Of a stretch of 64,000 bases of DNA, positions 1 to 9,673 are shown in pieces. The position numbers were made by a program, and so were the translations under genes. Source of the stretch: Streptomyces poonensis (lineage in GTDB: Bacteria > Actinomycetota > Actinomycetes > Streptomycetales > Streptomycetaceae); NCBI RefSeq assembly GCF_014650915.1, contig NZ_BMVW01000012.1:62001-126000 (forward strand), in the 5' to 3' direction. Position 1 is the first letter of the stretch. Each line of letters starts with the position of its first letter. The notes beneath the pieces were generated by a model. That model was given only the letters and a program-made list of their open reading frames with translations. It was not told where the DNA came from and did not search any database.

Positions 1-2
1 GC

Positions 3-3000
3 ACCCGCATGTACCGCACCGGCGACCTCGCGCGGTGGCGCGAGGGTGGCGTCCTGGAGTACCTCACCCGCGCCGATGATCAGGTCCAGATCCGGGGCTT
101 CCGTATCGAGACCGGTGAGATCGCGGCCGTGCTTTCCGCTTGTCGGGGTGTCGCCAACTGCGCCGTGGTGGCCCGGGACGACCGGCAGGGGGAGCGCATG
201 CTCGTCGCGTACTTCGTGCCGAAGGACGCTGGGGATGTGCCGGATGCGGGGCAGTTGCGTGAGGCGCTTGCGGTGTCCTTGCCCGACTACATGCTGCCGG
301 CCGTGTTCGTCCCGCTGGACACCCTGCCCCTCACCCCCTCCGGCAAGCTCGACGAACGCGCCTTGCCCGCACCCGAGTACACTGCGGCCCGGAACGCGAA
401 GAAGCCGCGCACCCCCCGCGAGGAACTTCTCGCCGGGCTCTTCGCCGAGGTGCTCGGCATCCCCGAGGTCGGCATCGACGACAACTTCTTCGACCTCGGC
501 GGCCACTCGCTGATGGCGGCCCGCCTCGTCAACCGCGTCCGCACCGTCCTGGAGGCCGAGCTCACCGTACGGACCCTCTTCGAGGCCCCGACCGTGGCTG
601 CCCTCGCGGGCAGGCTCGACTCGGCCGCGGGCGCCCGGCAGCCGCTGCGCGCCCAGGAGCGCCCCGACCCGCTCCCGCTCTCCTTCGCCCAGCGCAGGCT
701 GTGGTTCCTCAACCGGATGGAGGGCCCGAGCGCCACGTACAACGTGCCGAGTGTGCTCCGGCTCTCCGGGGACCTCGACCGCGCGGCGCTGGAGGAGGCG
801 CTCGCCGACCTCGTCGCCCGGCACGAGAGCCTGCGTACGGTCTTCCCCGAGGCCGACGGGGCGCCCCGCCAGCACATCCGTGGCCCGGAGACCACCATCC
901 CGCTGACCGTGGTGGACACCGACGAGGACGCGCTGCCCGGGCTGCTCGCGGCGACCGCCGCCCGCGGCTTCGACCTCACTGTCCAACTGCCCTTGCGCGT
1001 CACGCTGTTCCGGCTCGGTGCCACCGAGCACGTACTGGCCCTGGTGGTGCACCACATCGCCACCGACGGCTGGTCCGGGGCGCCCCTGCTGCGGGACTTC
1101 GCCGCCGCCTACGCCGCGCGCCGCGCCGACCGGGCACCCGACTGGGCGCCCCTGCCGCTGCAGTACGCCGACTACGCCCTCTGGCAGCGCGACCACCTCG
1201 GCGACCAGGACGACCCCGACAGCCTGCTCTCGCGTCAGCTCGCCCACTGGCGCACCGCGCTCGCCGGGCTCCCCGACGAACTGGCGCTCCCCACCGACCG
1301 GCCGCGTCCCGCCGTCAGCAGCTACCGCGGCCGCACCCTGGAGTGCACGCTCAGCCCCGAGCTGCACCGCAAGGTGGCGGAGCTGGCCCGCTCCCACGAC
1401 GTCAGCCTCTTCATGGTCCTGCAGTCGGCGCTCGCCGTGCTGCTGACCAAGCTGGGCGCGGGCGAGGACATCCCGCTCGGCAGCCCCATCGCCGGGCGCG
1501 GCGACGAGGCTTTGGAGGACCTCGTCGGACTGTTCCTCAACACCCTCGTGCTGCGCACCGACACCTCGGGCGACCCGGCCTTCTGCGAGCTGCTGGCCCG
1601 GGTCCGCCGCACCACCCTGGACGCCTACGCCAACCAGGACGTGCCCTTCGAGCGCCTTGTCGAGGTGGTCGACCCGGAGCGCTCCCGGGCCAGGCATCCC
1701 CTCTTCCAGGTCATGCTGACCGTCCAGAACATGCCCTCGGCCGGCAGCGCGTTCGGCGGGCTGACCGCCCGCCCCGAACTCGTCGACCTCGGCGCCGCCA
1801 AGTTCGACCTCGGCTTCGCCTTCGGCGAGCGGCCGGAGGGACAGGGCGAGCCGGGATCCCTGCTCGGCATCGTCGAGTACAGCACCGATCTGTTCGACGA
1901 GAGCACCGTCGAGGCCATAGCCCAGCGGTTCGTCCGGGTCCTGGAAGCCGTGTCGGCCGACCCGCGACTGCGCGTCGGCGACATCGACGTCCTGTCGGCG
2001 CCGGAACGCGAGCGCGTCCTGACCGAGTGGAACGACACCGCCCTGCCGGTGTCCGAGCAGCCTGTCCACGAGCTGTTCGCACGGCAGGCGGCCCGTACCC
2101 CGGACGCCACCGCCGTGGTGTCGGGCGACGTCGAGCTGACCTACGCCCAGCTCGACGAGCGGGCCAACCGGCTCGCCGCGCTGCTCACCGCCCGGGGCGC
2201 GGCCCCCGAGCGCCTGGTCGCCGTGGCCCTGCCGCGCTCCGCCGACCTGCTCGTGGCCCTGCTCGCCGTACTGAAGACCGGGGCGGCCTATCTGCCGCTG
2301 GACCCGGAGCACCCGCTGGACCGCATCGGCTACACCCTCGACGACGCACGCCCGGCCCTGGCCCTGGTCACCTCCGGGACAGAGGCGCTGCTCGCCGGGG
2401 GAGACGTGCCGCGGTTGGTCATCGACGCCGAGAACACCGCCGCCGAACTCGCCGCGGCGGCCACGGCCGCGCCCGATGCGGCATGCGCCCCGGACAACCC
2501 GGCGTACGTCATCTACACCTCGGGTTCCACGGGCCGCCCCAAGGGCGTGGTGGTCCCGCACGGCAGCCTGACCAACTTCCTGGACGACATGGGCCGTCGG
2601 TTCGGCCTCACTCCCGCCGACCGTCTCCTGGCCGTCACCACGGTGTCGTTCGACATCGCGGGTCTGGAGCTCTATCTGCCGCTGCTCTCCGGCGCCGCCG
2701 TGGTGATCGCGGACCGCGAGACCGTACGGGACCCCGCGGCCCTGCTCCGGCTGGCCGGGGAGACCGGGGCGGACATCGTCCAGGCGACCCCGTCGCTCTG
2801 GCAGGCCCTGGTCACAGCGGCCCCCGACCGGCTACGCGGCCTGCGCGTGCTGACCGGTGGCGAGGCGCTCCCGGAAAGCCTCGCGGGCCGGCTGCGCGAG
2901 CTGGCGGCCCAGGTGACGAACCTGTACGGCCCCACGGAGACCACCATCTGGTCCACCGTCGCGGACCTGACGCACGCTCAGGGAGCGCCCTCCATCGGCG

Positions 3001-5315
3001 GACCCATCGGCAACACCCAGGTGTACGTGCTCGACGACCGGCTCAACCCGGTCCCGCCCGGCGTGCCGGGCGAGCTGTACATCGCCGGTAAGGGTGTCGT
3101 CCGCGGCTACCACAACCGGTCGGGCCTCACGGCGGAGCGGTTCGTCGCCTGCCCGTTCGGCGCTCCCGGCGAGCGGATGTACCGCACCGGCGATGTCGTC
3201 CGCCAGACCGCGGAGGGCCGGATCCACTTCTTCGGCCGCACCGACCACCAGGTGAAGGTACGCGGCTTCCGCATCGAGCTCGGCGAGATCGAGACCGCCC
3301 TGACCACGCACGGCGCGGTCGGCCGGGTCGTGGTGCTCGCCCGCACCGACCAGGGCACCGGCGCCCGCCTCGTGGCGTACGTCGTGCCCCTGGCGGGCGC
3401 CGCGGCCCCCGACTCCGCCGAACTCGCCGCGCACCTGGCCGGATCGCTGCCCGAGTACATGATCCCGTCGGCCTTCGTCGTCCTGGACGAGCTGCCGCTC
3501 AGCCCGAACGGCAAGCTCGACCGCAAGGCGCTGCCCGCACCGGATTTCCGGGCCGCCCCTTCCTCGCGGGCGCCGCGCACCCCGCTGGAGAAGGACCTGT
3601 GCTCGGTCTTCGCCGAGGTGCTGCGCCTGCCGTCGGTCGGCATCGACGACAGCTTCTTCGAACTGGGCGGTGACAGCATCGTCTCCACCCAGCTGGTCGC
3701 CCGGGCCCGCGCCGCGGGGCTGGTGTTCGGCGTCAACCACGTCTTCGAGCACAAGACGGTCGCCGGGCTCGCGCAGGTCGCCGAGGTCCTCGACGACAGC
3801 GCGGAGCGCCGGCCCGACATCGCCGAGGGCGAGTTCGCGCCCACCCCGGTCATGCACTGGCTGCGCGAGCGAGGCGGCGCGATCGACCGCTTCAGCCAGC
3901 ACATGCTGGTACGGACCCCCGCGGGGCTCCGGCTGCCGACCCTGAACACGGTCCTCCAGACTGTCCACGACCGGCACGGCGCGCTGCGGGCCCGGCTCGG
4001 CGAGGACAACCGGGGAGACTGGCTACTGGACGTGGCACCCGCCGGGACGGTCACATCGGCGGGCCGACTGCTCCGTGTCGACACCGCCGGGACCGAGGAC
4101 TCAGACTCCGCCCTCGTACCGCTGATCGAGCGGCACCTGGACGAGGCCCGCGGCCAACTCGCCCCGCGTAACGGCGAAATGCTCCGCGCCGTCTGGTTCG
4201 ACGCCGGGCCCGACCGTCCCGGGCGGCTGCTGCTCGTCGCCCATCACCTGGTGATCGACGGCGTGTCCTGGCGCATCCTGCTGCGGGATCTCGCCGAGGT
4301 CTGGGCGGCCACCGAGGCCGGACGCGACCCCAAGCCCGTCTTCGACGGCACCTCCGTACGCCGCTGGAGCGAGCACCTGGCCGCCGAGGTCCGCAGGCCG
4401 GAGCGGAGGGCCGAACTCACGCAGTGGACGGAACTCCTGAGCGCCCCGGACCTGGCCCTCGCCGACCGCCCCCTCGACCCGCAGCGCGATCTGGCCGGGC
4501 CGGTCGCCACGGTCACCGCGACGTTTCCCGCCGACCGCACCGAGGCGCTGCTGACCCGGGTGCCCGCCGCATTCCACTGCGACGTCCAGGACATCCTGCT
4601 CAGCGGGCTTGCCATCGCCCTCGCAGACCGTTCCCGCAAGGCGGGCGGCACGGGCACGTCGGCGCTGATCACCGTCGAGCAGCACGGGCGCGACGAAAGC
4701 GTGGGGGGCGCCGACCTCAGCGGCACCGTCGGCTGGTTCACCAGCCTGCACCCGGTGCGACTGGACCCCGGCCCGGCGGACTGGGCGGAACTGTGGGCCG
4801 GCGGGCCGATCCTGGGCCGCGTGGTGAAGCGGGTCAAGGAGCAGGTGCGGGCGGTCCCCGGCAGCGGCATCGGGTACGGGCTGCTGCGCTACCTCGACGA
4901 GGAGACGAGCGGTGTACTGGCCCGGCTGGCGACACCGCGGATCAGCTTCAACTACCTGGGCCGCGTCGCGGTTCCCGACCCCTCGCACGCGGGTGCCGAC
5001 TGGGACATCGCCCCGGAGGCCGCGGGACTCGAGGCCGGTGCACCGGACGGCGTCGGCATGCCCCATGTCCTGGAACTCGACGCCGTCACCCTCGACCGGC
5101 CCGGTGGCCCTGAGCTGCGCGTGACGTGGTCGTACCCGTCGCAGGGCCTGCTGTCCGAGGCGGAGACCAGGGAGATCGGCGAGGCGTGGTTCCGTGCCCT
5201 GGGCGCGCTGATCACCCATGTCGACCGGCCGGAGGCGGGCGGCCACACCCCGTCCGACCTCGCGCTGGCCGAGCTGGACCAGGCCGAGATCGACCTGCTC
5301 GAGGGAGAGTGGTAG
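3..5315 (+). CDS. NRPS, C-terminal part: A(end)-T-C-A(Gly)-T-E
   Basis: The reading frame is open to the left edge, so this is the 3' part of a larger peptide synthetase gene. Counting from the Met at base 9, it shows the end of an A domain (MYRTGDL, then the A10 motif SGKLDE near 113), a T domain (LGGHS, Ser near 167), a C domain (HHIATDG near 348), a full A domain (YTSGSTGRPKG near 836), a second T domain (LGGDS near 1223) and an epimerisation-type domain (HHLVIDGVSW near 1413; FNYLGR later). By eye the ten specificity residues read D-I-L-Q-L-G-L-I-W-K, the classical glycine code. There is no thioesterase. The acidic tail (around AELDQAEIDLLEGEW) resembles a docking segment that hands the chain to another NRPS. 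An E domain after a glycine module is odd unless the glycine becomes chiral, which the monooxygenase pair downstream could achieve. The glycine call is an inference from family knowledge; the domain calls are firm. Confidence 0.95.
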   Translation, partial: TRMYRTGDLARWREGGVLEYLTRADDQVQIRGFRIETGEIAAVLSACRGVANCAVVARDDRQGERMLVAYFVPKDAGDVPDAGQLREALAVSLPDYMLPAVFVPLDTLPLTPSGKLDERALPAPEYTAARNAKKPRTPREELLAGLFAEVLGIPEVGIDDNFFDLGGHSLMAARLVNRVRTVLEAELTVRTLFEAPTVAALAGRLDSAAGARQPLRAQERPDPLPLSFAQRRLWFLNRMEGPSATYNVPSVLRLSGDLDRAALEEALADLVARHESLRTVFPEADGAPRQHIRGPETTIPLTVVDTDEDALPGLLAATAARGFDLTVQLPLRVTLFRLGATEHVLALVVHHIATDGWSGAPLLRDFAAAYAARRADRAPDWAPLPLQYADYALWQRDHLGDQDDPDSLLSRQLAHWRTALAGLPDELALPTDRPRPAVSSYRGRTLECTLSPELHRKVAELARSHDVSLFMVLQSALAVLLTKLGAGEDIPLGSPIAGRGDEALEDLVGLFLNTLVLRTDTSGDPAFCELLARVRRTTLDAYANQDVPFERLVEVVDPERSRARHPLFQVMLTVQNMPSAGSAFGGLTARPELVDLGAAKFDLGFAFGERPEGQGEPGSLLGIVEYSTDLFDESTVEAIAQRFVRVLEAVSADPRLRVGDIDVLSAPERERVLTEWNDTALPVSEQPVHELFARQAARTPDATAVVSGDVELTYAQLDERANRLAALLTARGAAPERLVAVALPRSADLLVALLAVLKTGAAYLPLDPEHPLDRIGYTLDDARPALALVTSGTEALLAGGDVPRLVIDAENTAAELAAAATAAPDAACAPDNPAYVIYTSGSTGRPKGVVVPHGSLTNFLDDMGRRFGLTPADRLLAVTTVSFDIAGLELYLPLLSGAAVVIADRETVRDPAALLRLAGETGADIVQATPSLWQALVTAAPDRLRGLRVLTGGEALPESLAGRLRELAAQVTNLYGPTETTIWSTVADLTHAQGAPSIGGPIGNTQVYVLDDRLNPVPPGVPGELYIAGKGVVRGYHNRSGLTAERFVACPFGAPGERMYRTGDVVRQTAEGRIHFFGRTDHQVKVRGFRIELGEIETALTTHGAVGRVVVLARTDQGTGARLVAYVVPLAGAAAPDSAELAAHLAGSLPEYMIPSAFVVLDELPLSPNGKLDRKALPAPDFRAAPSSRAPRTPLEKDLCSVFAEVLRLPSVGIDDSFFELGGDSIVSTQLVARARAAGLVFGVNHVFEHKTVAGLAQVAEVLDDSAERRPDIAEGEFAPTPVMHWLRERGGAIDRFSQHMLVRTPAGLRLPTLNTVLQTVHDRHGALRARLGEDNRGDWLLDVAPAGTVTSAGRLLRVDTAGTEDSDSALVPLIERHLDEARGQLAPRNGEMLRAVWFDAGPDRPGRLLLVAHHLVIDGVSWRILLRDLAEVWAATEAGRDPKPVFDGTSVRRWSEHLAAEVRRPERRAELTQWTELLSAPDLALADRPLDPQRDLAGPVATVTATFPADRTEALLTRVPAAFHCDVQDILLSGLAIALADRSRKAGGTGTSALITVEQHGRDESVGGADLSGTVGWFTSLHPVRLDPGPADWAELWAGGPILGRVVKRVKEQVRAVPGSGIGYGLLRYLDEETSGVLARLATPRISFNYLGRVAVPDPSHAGADWDIAPEAAGLEAGAPDGVGMPHVLELDAVTLDRPGGPELRVTWSYPSQGLLSEAETREIGEAWFRALGALITHVDRPEAGGHTPSDLALAELDQAEIDLLEGEW

Positions 5316-5320
5316 CCGAC

Positions 5321-5944
5321 ATGCGGCCGTCCGCGTCCCGCGCGGGCGGTCGCCGCCACTCGCTGCGGGGCCTGTGGTACGGCGCGCACGGGACGATCGC
5401 CGAGGGGGTGCCCGCCTGGGCGCGGCAAGTGGCCCTGCTGATTCCGCTCACGGTGCTGCCTTCCGGTCTGTGGCGGATCGCCGAGGTGACGTTCGGGCTC
5501 CCGCTCACCCGGGGCGTGGACTCCGGGGAGGGTGACTTGCCGGCCTGGCTGCCCGCCGAGTTCTACGTGGTGGTGCTGTCGCTCGTCACCGAGGGCCTCG
5601 CCTTTCTCGCGGTCGGCATGGTGGCCACCTGGGGCGAGGTGTGGCCGCGCTGGGTGCCGTTCGTGCGCGGCAGGCCCGTGCCGCCGATGGCGGCGATCGT
5701 TCCGGCGACACTCGGTGCCCTGGCCCTCACCTACCTCTGGCCGTCCGTCGTCATCCGGTCCCTCGCCGGAGACGGCTGGCGTGCCACGCTTCTTCACTAC
5801 GTCGGCACCCTCGACTGGCGGGCCGCCGTGTTCGCCGCCGCCTATCTGCCGCTGGTCGCCTGGGGACCGATGCTCGCCGCGGTCACCTACGCGTACGCGG
5901 TGCGCCGGGGGGCCGTCCCCGGGGCGAGAGCACGCGTTCCCTGA
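5321..5944 (+). CDS. Multi-pass membrane protein (LPSGLWR family)
   Basis: A small integral membrane protein of about 207 residues and unknown function. It has about four hydrophobic stretches, beginning with one containing VALLIPLTVLPSGLWRIAE, and conserved-looking GRPVPP and WGPMLAAVTYAYAVRR segments. It starts six bases after the NRPS stop; an alternative in-frame GTG at 5309 would overlap that stop. A clear paralogue lies at 44784-45347, on the other side of the cluster, sharing LPSGLWR, the WGE..P.W.P.V.GRPVP stretch and the G..LA.VTY.Y tail. I do not recognise a named family. Being in the NRPS operon suggests a role in export, self-protection or a membrane step, but nothing in the sequence shows which. 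Confidence 0.8.
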   Translation: MRPSASRAGGRRHSLRGLWYGAHGTIAEGVPAWARQVALLIPLTVLPSGLWRIAEVTFGLPLTRGVDSGEGDLPAWLPAEFYVVVLSLVTEGLAFLAVGMVATWGEVWPRWVPFVRGRPVPPMAAIVPATLGALALTYLWPSVVIRSLAGDGWRATLLHYVGTLDWRAAVFAAAYLPLVAWGPMLAAVTYAYAVRRGAVPGARARVP

Positions 5945-6000
5945 ACCGCGGGGCCCCACGCCCCAGATCCCGGACACAGACTCGGACTCGGAGACCACGA

Positions 6001-7073
6001 TGGACTTCAGCCTCTTCTACTTCGCCAACAACGACACGGAGGAACAGGACCGCTACCGCCTGCTGCTGGAGGGCGCCCGGTTCGCCGACGCCCAGGGCTT
6101 CACCGCCGTGTGGACTCCGGAGCGGCACTTCCATCCCTTCGGCGGCAACTACCCCAACCCGGCCCTTACCAGCGCGGCGGTCGCCGCGGTGACCGAACGG
6201 GTCGCGGTGCGCGCGGGCAGTGTGGTGGCGCCCCTGCACCATCCGATGCGCATCGCCGAGGAGTGGTCGGTCGTCGACAACCTGTCGAACGGAAGGGCCG
6301 GAGTCGCGTTCGCCTCGGGCTGGCACGCCGCCGACTTCGCGCTGCGCCCGGAGAACTACGCGACGCGCAAGAGCGGGCTGATGGACACCGTGGCCGCCAT
6401 CCGCCGCCTGTGGAACCGGGAGCCGATGACCCTGGTCGACGGCGCGGGCGAGTCCATCGAGCTGTCCATGTTTCCCCCGCCGGTCCAGCGCGAGCTGCCG
6501 ATGTGGCTGACGAGCGGCGGCACCCCGGAGACGTTCAAGCTGGCCGGTGAGCACGGGATGGGGATGCTCACCCACATGCTGGGCCAGGACGTCACCGTTC
6601 TCGCGCAGCGCATCGGGGAGTACCGCCGTTCCTACCGTGAGCACCATCCGGACACGGCGGAGCAGGGCCATGTCGCCCTGATGCTGCACACCTTCGTCGG
6701 GACCGACAGGGAAGTGGTCAGGGAGACCGTGCGCGAGCCCTTCTCGCGCTACCTGGCCAGCTCGTTCGACCTGCTGGTGAAGGCCGCGGAGGCGGCGGGC
6801 GCCGAGGCAGAGGCGGTTGCCCGGGAACTGAAGAGCATGGGCCCCGAGGACCGGCGGTTCCTGGTGGCGCAGGCGTTCGACCGGTACTTCGAGACGAGCG
6901 GGATGTTCGGCACGGTCGACGAGTGCCTGGCGATCCTCAAGGTGCTGAAGGACGCGGGCGTGGACGAGGTCGCCTGCCTCGTCGACTTCGGCGTGGCGAC
7001 CGAGCAGGTCATCGACGCCTTTGACCACCTCGCCGCCCTCCACGGCGCCTGGCGCGCCCAGACAGAGAGCTGA
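6001..7073 (+). CDS. Luciferase-like flavin-dependent monooxygenase (MupA/Atu3671 type)
   Basis: A 357-residue (beta/alpha)8 luciferase-like monooxygenase of the subgroup found in natural-product clusters. It starts MDFSLFYFANND and has the WTPERHFHPFGG, APLHHP.RIAEEW..VDNLS.GR and FASGWH motifs typical of the subgroup. GGAG sits 6 bases before the ATG. Such enzymes use reduced FMN made by a partner reductase, and a flavin reductase gene follows 10 bases later. In skyllamycin biosynthesis an enzyme of this type (Sky39) alpha-hydroxylates glycine. The NRPS module just upstream carries a glycine code, so hydroxylation of carrier-bound glycine is the best guess. The family assignment is firm; the substrate is inferred. 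Confidence 0.9.
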
Positions 7074-7083
7074 GCTGTCCGGT

Positions 7084-7620
7084 ATGAGTTCTGTACAGGT
7101 CGAGGAAACCGTCGACCGCGCCCCGATGACGCCGGCCTCGCTGCGTGAGGCCATGGCCCGCTTTGCCACTGGCGTCATCGTCCTGAGCGTGGGCGGCGAG
7201 AACATCCACGGGATGACGGCGAACGCCTTCAGTTCCGTCTCGCTCGATCCGCCCACCGTGCTGTGCTGTGTCTCGCGCAGTGCGGTGATGCACGGCGCCG
7301 TCACCGCACAGCGCTGCTTCGGGGTGTCGGTGCTGGGCGCGCAGCAGGAAGAGCTGGCGCGTCATTTCGCCGACCGCAAACGGCCCTTGGGCGTCGAACA
7401 GTTCAGGGCGATCGACTGGACGCCGGGACCCCTCACGCAGGCACCCCTGCTGCGCGGTGCGTTGGCCTGGCTGGAGTGCGAGCTCACCGAGGTCCACGCA
7501 TCGGGCGACCATTCCATATTCCTGGGGAAAGTGGTGTCGTCCAGCAGCGGTCGGGGCCGCTCCGGCCTCCTGTTCTTCGATGGGAGGTTCCAGCGGGTCG
7601 ATACGACGGCCGCGGCGTGA
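7084..7620 (+). CDS. Flavin reductase (FMN-binding split barrel)
   Basis: A 178-residue protein of the flavin reductase-like split-barrel family. It shows the typical opening (LREAMARFATGVIVLSVGG, then GMTANAFSSVSLDPPTVLCC) and the C-terminal LLFFDGRFQRV. These enzymes reduce free FMN or FAD with NAD(P)H to feed a two-component monooxygenase. It lies 10 bases after the luciferase-like oxygenase, so the two very likely form one system. A longer reading from 7021 would overlap the upstream gene; the ATG at 7084 is preferred because homologues begin shortly before the LREAMARF motif. Confidence 0.9.
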   Translation: MSSVQVEETVDRAPMTPASLREAMARFATGVIVLSVGGENIHGMTANAFSSVSLDPPTVLCCVSRSAVMHGAVTAQRCFGVSVLGAQQEELARHFADRKRPLGVEQFRAIDWTPGPLTQAPLLRGALAWLECELTEVHASGDHSIFLGKVVSSSSGRGRSGLLFFDGRFQRVDTTAAA

Positions 7621-7815
7621 ATGTCGTCCGGAAGCACACATACGGCAGGTTGCTGCCAGTAACACGAGGGCTTTTCGGAACTGCTGTCCGGTTCCTCTCC
7701 CTGGGTGTCCGATGACGGACAGGCTCCTCGGAATGCCTGCCGCGGCGCGCCGGAACGTTTCTACGCTCCGTGTGGGAATCCATCGGCCAAGGTTCATCAC
7801 TCGGAAGGGACGCAC

Positions 7816-8844
7816 ATGTCCGCGCTGACTGCGAGGGGGCGAGGGCGGTTGCTCATCACCCGGCTCACCATGCGGGAGAAGGCCCTGGAGCGCCGCGTAC
7901 TCAGAAGCCTGGAACAGGTGGAGGAACGGCTCAAGGAGTGCGCGCGTGAGGCGGACGACCCACGCCTGGCCGACATCGTCGGCCATCTGATCGCCGCCGG
8001 CGGCAAGCGACTGCGTCCGCTGCTCACCCTGCTCGGCGCCGAGTTCGGCGATCCGCGGGCCGCCGGCGTCATCGAGGCGGCCGTGGTTTCCGAACTCGTC
8101 CACACGGCCTCGCTCCATCACGACGACGTCATGGACGAGGGCCTCGTCCGCCACGGCGTCTCAAGCGTCAACGCTCGCTGGGGCAACACCGTCGCCGTCA
8201 GGTCGGGCAACTGGCTGCTCGCCAAGGCCGCCCAGCTGTCGGCCGGACTGACGTCAGAGGCGACCCCGCTCCAGGCCGAGGCCTCGGAACGCCTCGTCCG
8301 GGGACAGCTGCGGGAACTGGTCGGCCCGGACCTCCCCGAGGAGCGCCTGTCCCACTACTTCGGCGTGATCTCCGACAAGTCGGCCTCGCTGATCTCCCTC
8401 TCGCTGCGGCTCGGCGCGGTCCAGGCGGGCGCGCCCGCCCACGTGGGTGAGGTGCTCGCAGAGTACGGCGAGCACCTCGGGGTGGCCTTCCAGATATCCG
8501 ATGACCTGATCGACATCACCTCGCCGTCCGCCGACCTCGGAAAGGAGCAGGGCAAGGACCTCGCGGTCGGAGTGGCCGGCCTGCCCGTTCTGCTGGTGCT
8601 CGACGACGTGCGGCCCGAGAACGGTGAACTGCGCGCCCTGTTGTCCGATCCCGGAGGGCTGCGGGGTGAGCGGCACCTCAGGGCGCTCGCGCTGCTCCAG
8701 CGGTCCGACGCCATGGACCGGGCCCGAACGCTCATGGACGAGCGGCTCGCCAGGGCACGTTCGGCACTGGCCGCGCTGCCGTCAGAACCAGCGCGGCGGG
8801 CCCTCGACGCGCTCTGCGACTTCGTGGCCACCCGCACGGCATAG
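7816..8844 (+). CDS. Polyprenyl diphosphate synthase, motifs intact
   Basis: A trans-isoprenyl diphosphate synthase of about 342 residues. The GGKRLRPLL motif, the first aspartate-rich motif (HHDDVMDE) and the second (SDDLIDIT) are all present, so it should condense allylic diphosphates with isopentenyl diphosphate. GGAAGGGA precedes the ATG by 5 bases; an inner ATG at 7870 (MREKALERR) is possible. It follows the oxygenase pair on the same strand after a 195-base gap. No prenyltransferase or cyclase is visible in the window, so the fate of its product is unknown. A paralogue that has lost the first Asp motif lies at 22386-23384, which raises the possibility of a two-subunit synthase. Confidence 0.92.
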   Translation: MSALTARGRGRLLITRLTMREKALERRVLRSLEQVEERLKECAREADDPRLADIVGHLIAAGGKRLRPLLTLLGAEFGDPRAAGVIEAAVVSELVHTASLHHDDVMDEGLVRHGVSSVNARWGNTVAVRSGNWLLAKAAQLSAGLTSEATPLQAEASERLVRGQLRELVGPDLPEERLSHYFGVISDKSASLISLSLRLGAVQAGAPAHVGEVLAEYGEHLGVAFQISDDLIDITSPSADLGKEQGKDLAVGVAGLPVLLVLDDVRPENGELRALLSDPGGLRGERHLRALALLQRSDAMDRARTLMDERLARARSALAALPSEPARRALDALCDFVATRTA

Positions 8845-8872
8845 ACCGAGCAACGGCCGACGGCGCCGCGGG

Positions 8873-9544
8873 TCAGCCGCGCGCGATCTCCCGGGCGCGT
8901 TCCACCGCCTGCCGGAGTGAGTCGATGGCGGTCCTCCGGTACGAGGCCAGCTGGGGAACGTAGCCGGACTTCGTCATCTCGGCATGCAGGAACAGCAGAT
9001 CGTCGGCGAGACCCACCATGCCGAACGCGGCCCGCAGATAGGGCTCCTGGAAATCGTCCCCGTGGCGCGGCGAGCCAGGTCCGTAACTGCCGCCGCGCGC
9101 CGTCGCCACCACGGTCCGCAGCCCGGACAGCGGGCCCTTGCCGGTCCGCGAGTCCACGATCAGCGGCGGAATGGCGACCCGGTCGAACCATGCCTTGAAA
9201 GTGGAGGGGACGGAGAAGTTGTACATCGGCAGACCGATCAGCAGAACGTCACAGGCGAGGAGTTCGTCGATCAGCTCCCAGCTGTACCGCCAGCTCGCGC
9301 GCTCCTCAGGGTTCAGTGCCGCCCGGCGCGCCTCGCCCAGGTCGGCCGTCCCCGCCGTCTCGAGCCGGGTGACCACCTCGATATGGGCCGCGTCGACATG
9401 GCGGGCGGGCGTGGCCGCCAGGTCACGGTGGACGACTCTGCCGTCCGGGTGGGCCGAGCGCCAGGCCGCGGCGAACTCCGCGGAGATCTGCCGGGAAACG
9501 GACTCCGGCCGGGCACTACAGTCGAGATGGAGCAAAATAGGCAT
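8873..9544 (-). CDS. FMN-dependent NADH:quinone oxidoreductase (azoreductase/AcpD-like)
   Basis: A flavodoxin-fold NAD(P)H oxidoreductase of about 223 residues. It begins MPILLHLDCSARPESVSRQ, with the phosphate-binding S-R-x-S-x-S-like turn, and has the LIGLPMYNFSVPSTFKAWFDRV segment and the ARGGSYG loop typical of AzoR/AcpD proteins. These reduce quinones or azo compounds with two electrons from NADH. The frame is open further upstream to 9595, but homology begins at this Met. It faces the divergent LysR gene across about 130 bases, a classic arrangement in which the LysR protein controls the flavoprotein. A tailoring or detoxifying role in the cluster is inferred. Confidence 0.88.
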   Translation of the reverse strand: MPILLHLDCSARPESVSRQISAEFAAAWRSAHPDGRVVHRDLAATPARHVDAAHIEVVTRLETAGTADLGEARRAALNPEERASWRYSWELIDELLACDVLLIGLPMYNFSVPSTFKAWFDRVAIPPLIVDSRTGKGPLSGLRTVVATARGGSYGPGSPRHGDDFQEPYLRAAFGMVGLADDLLFLHAEMTKSGYVPQLASYRRTAIDSLRQAVERAREIARG

Positions 9545-9673
9545 GCCGGACGACCTCTCTGCGATCTCTGTGATCCCTGCCAACTCGTTATTCAATCGGT
9601 CAACTCGCCTTGCAGTCTCCTTACTTCGCGTAAAAGTCGGCGACGGTCGGCGTTAGGGGAATAGACGGTACGA

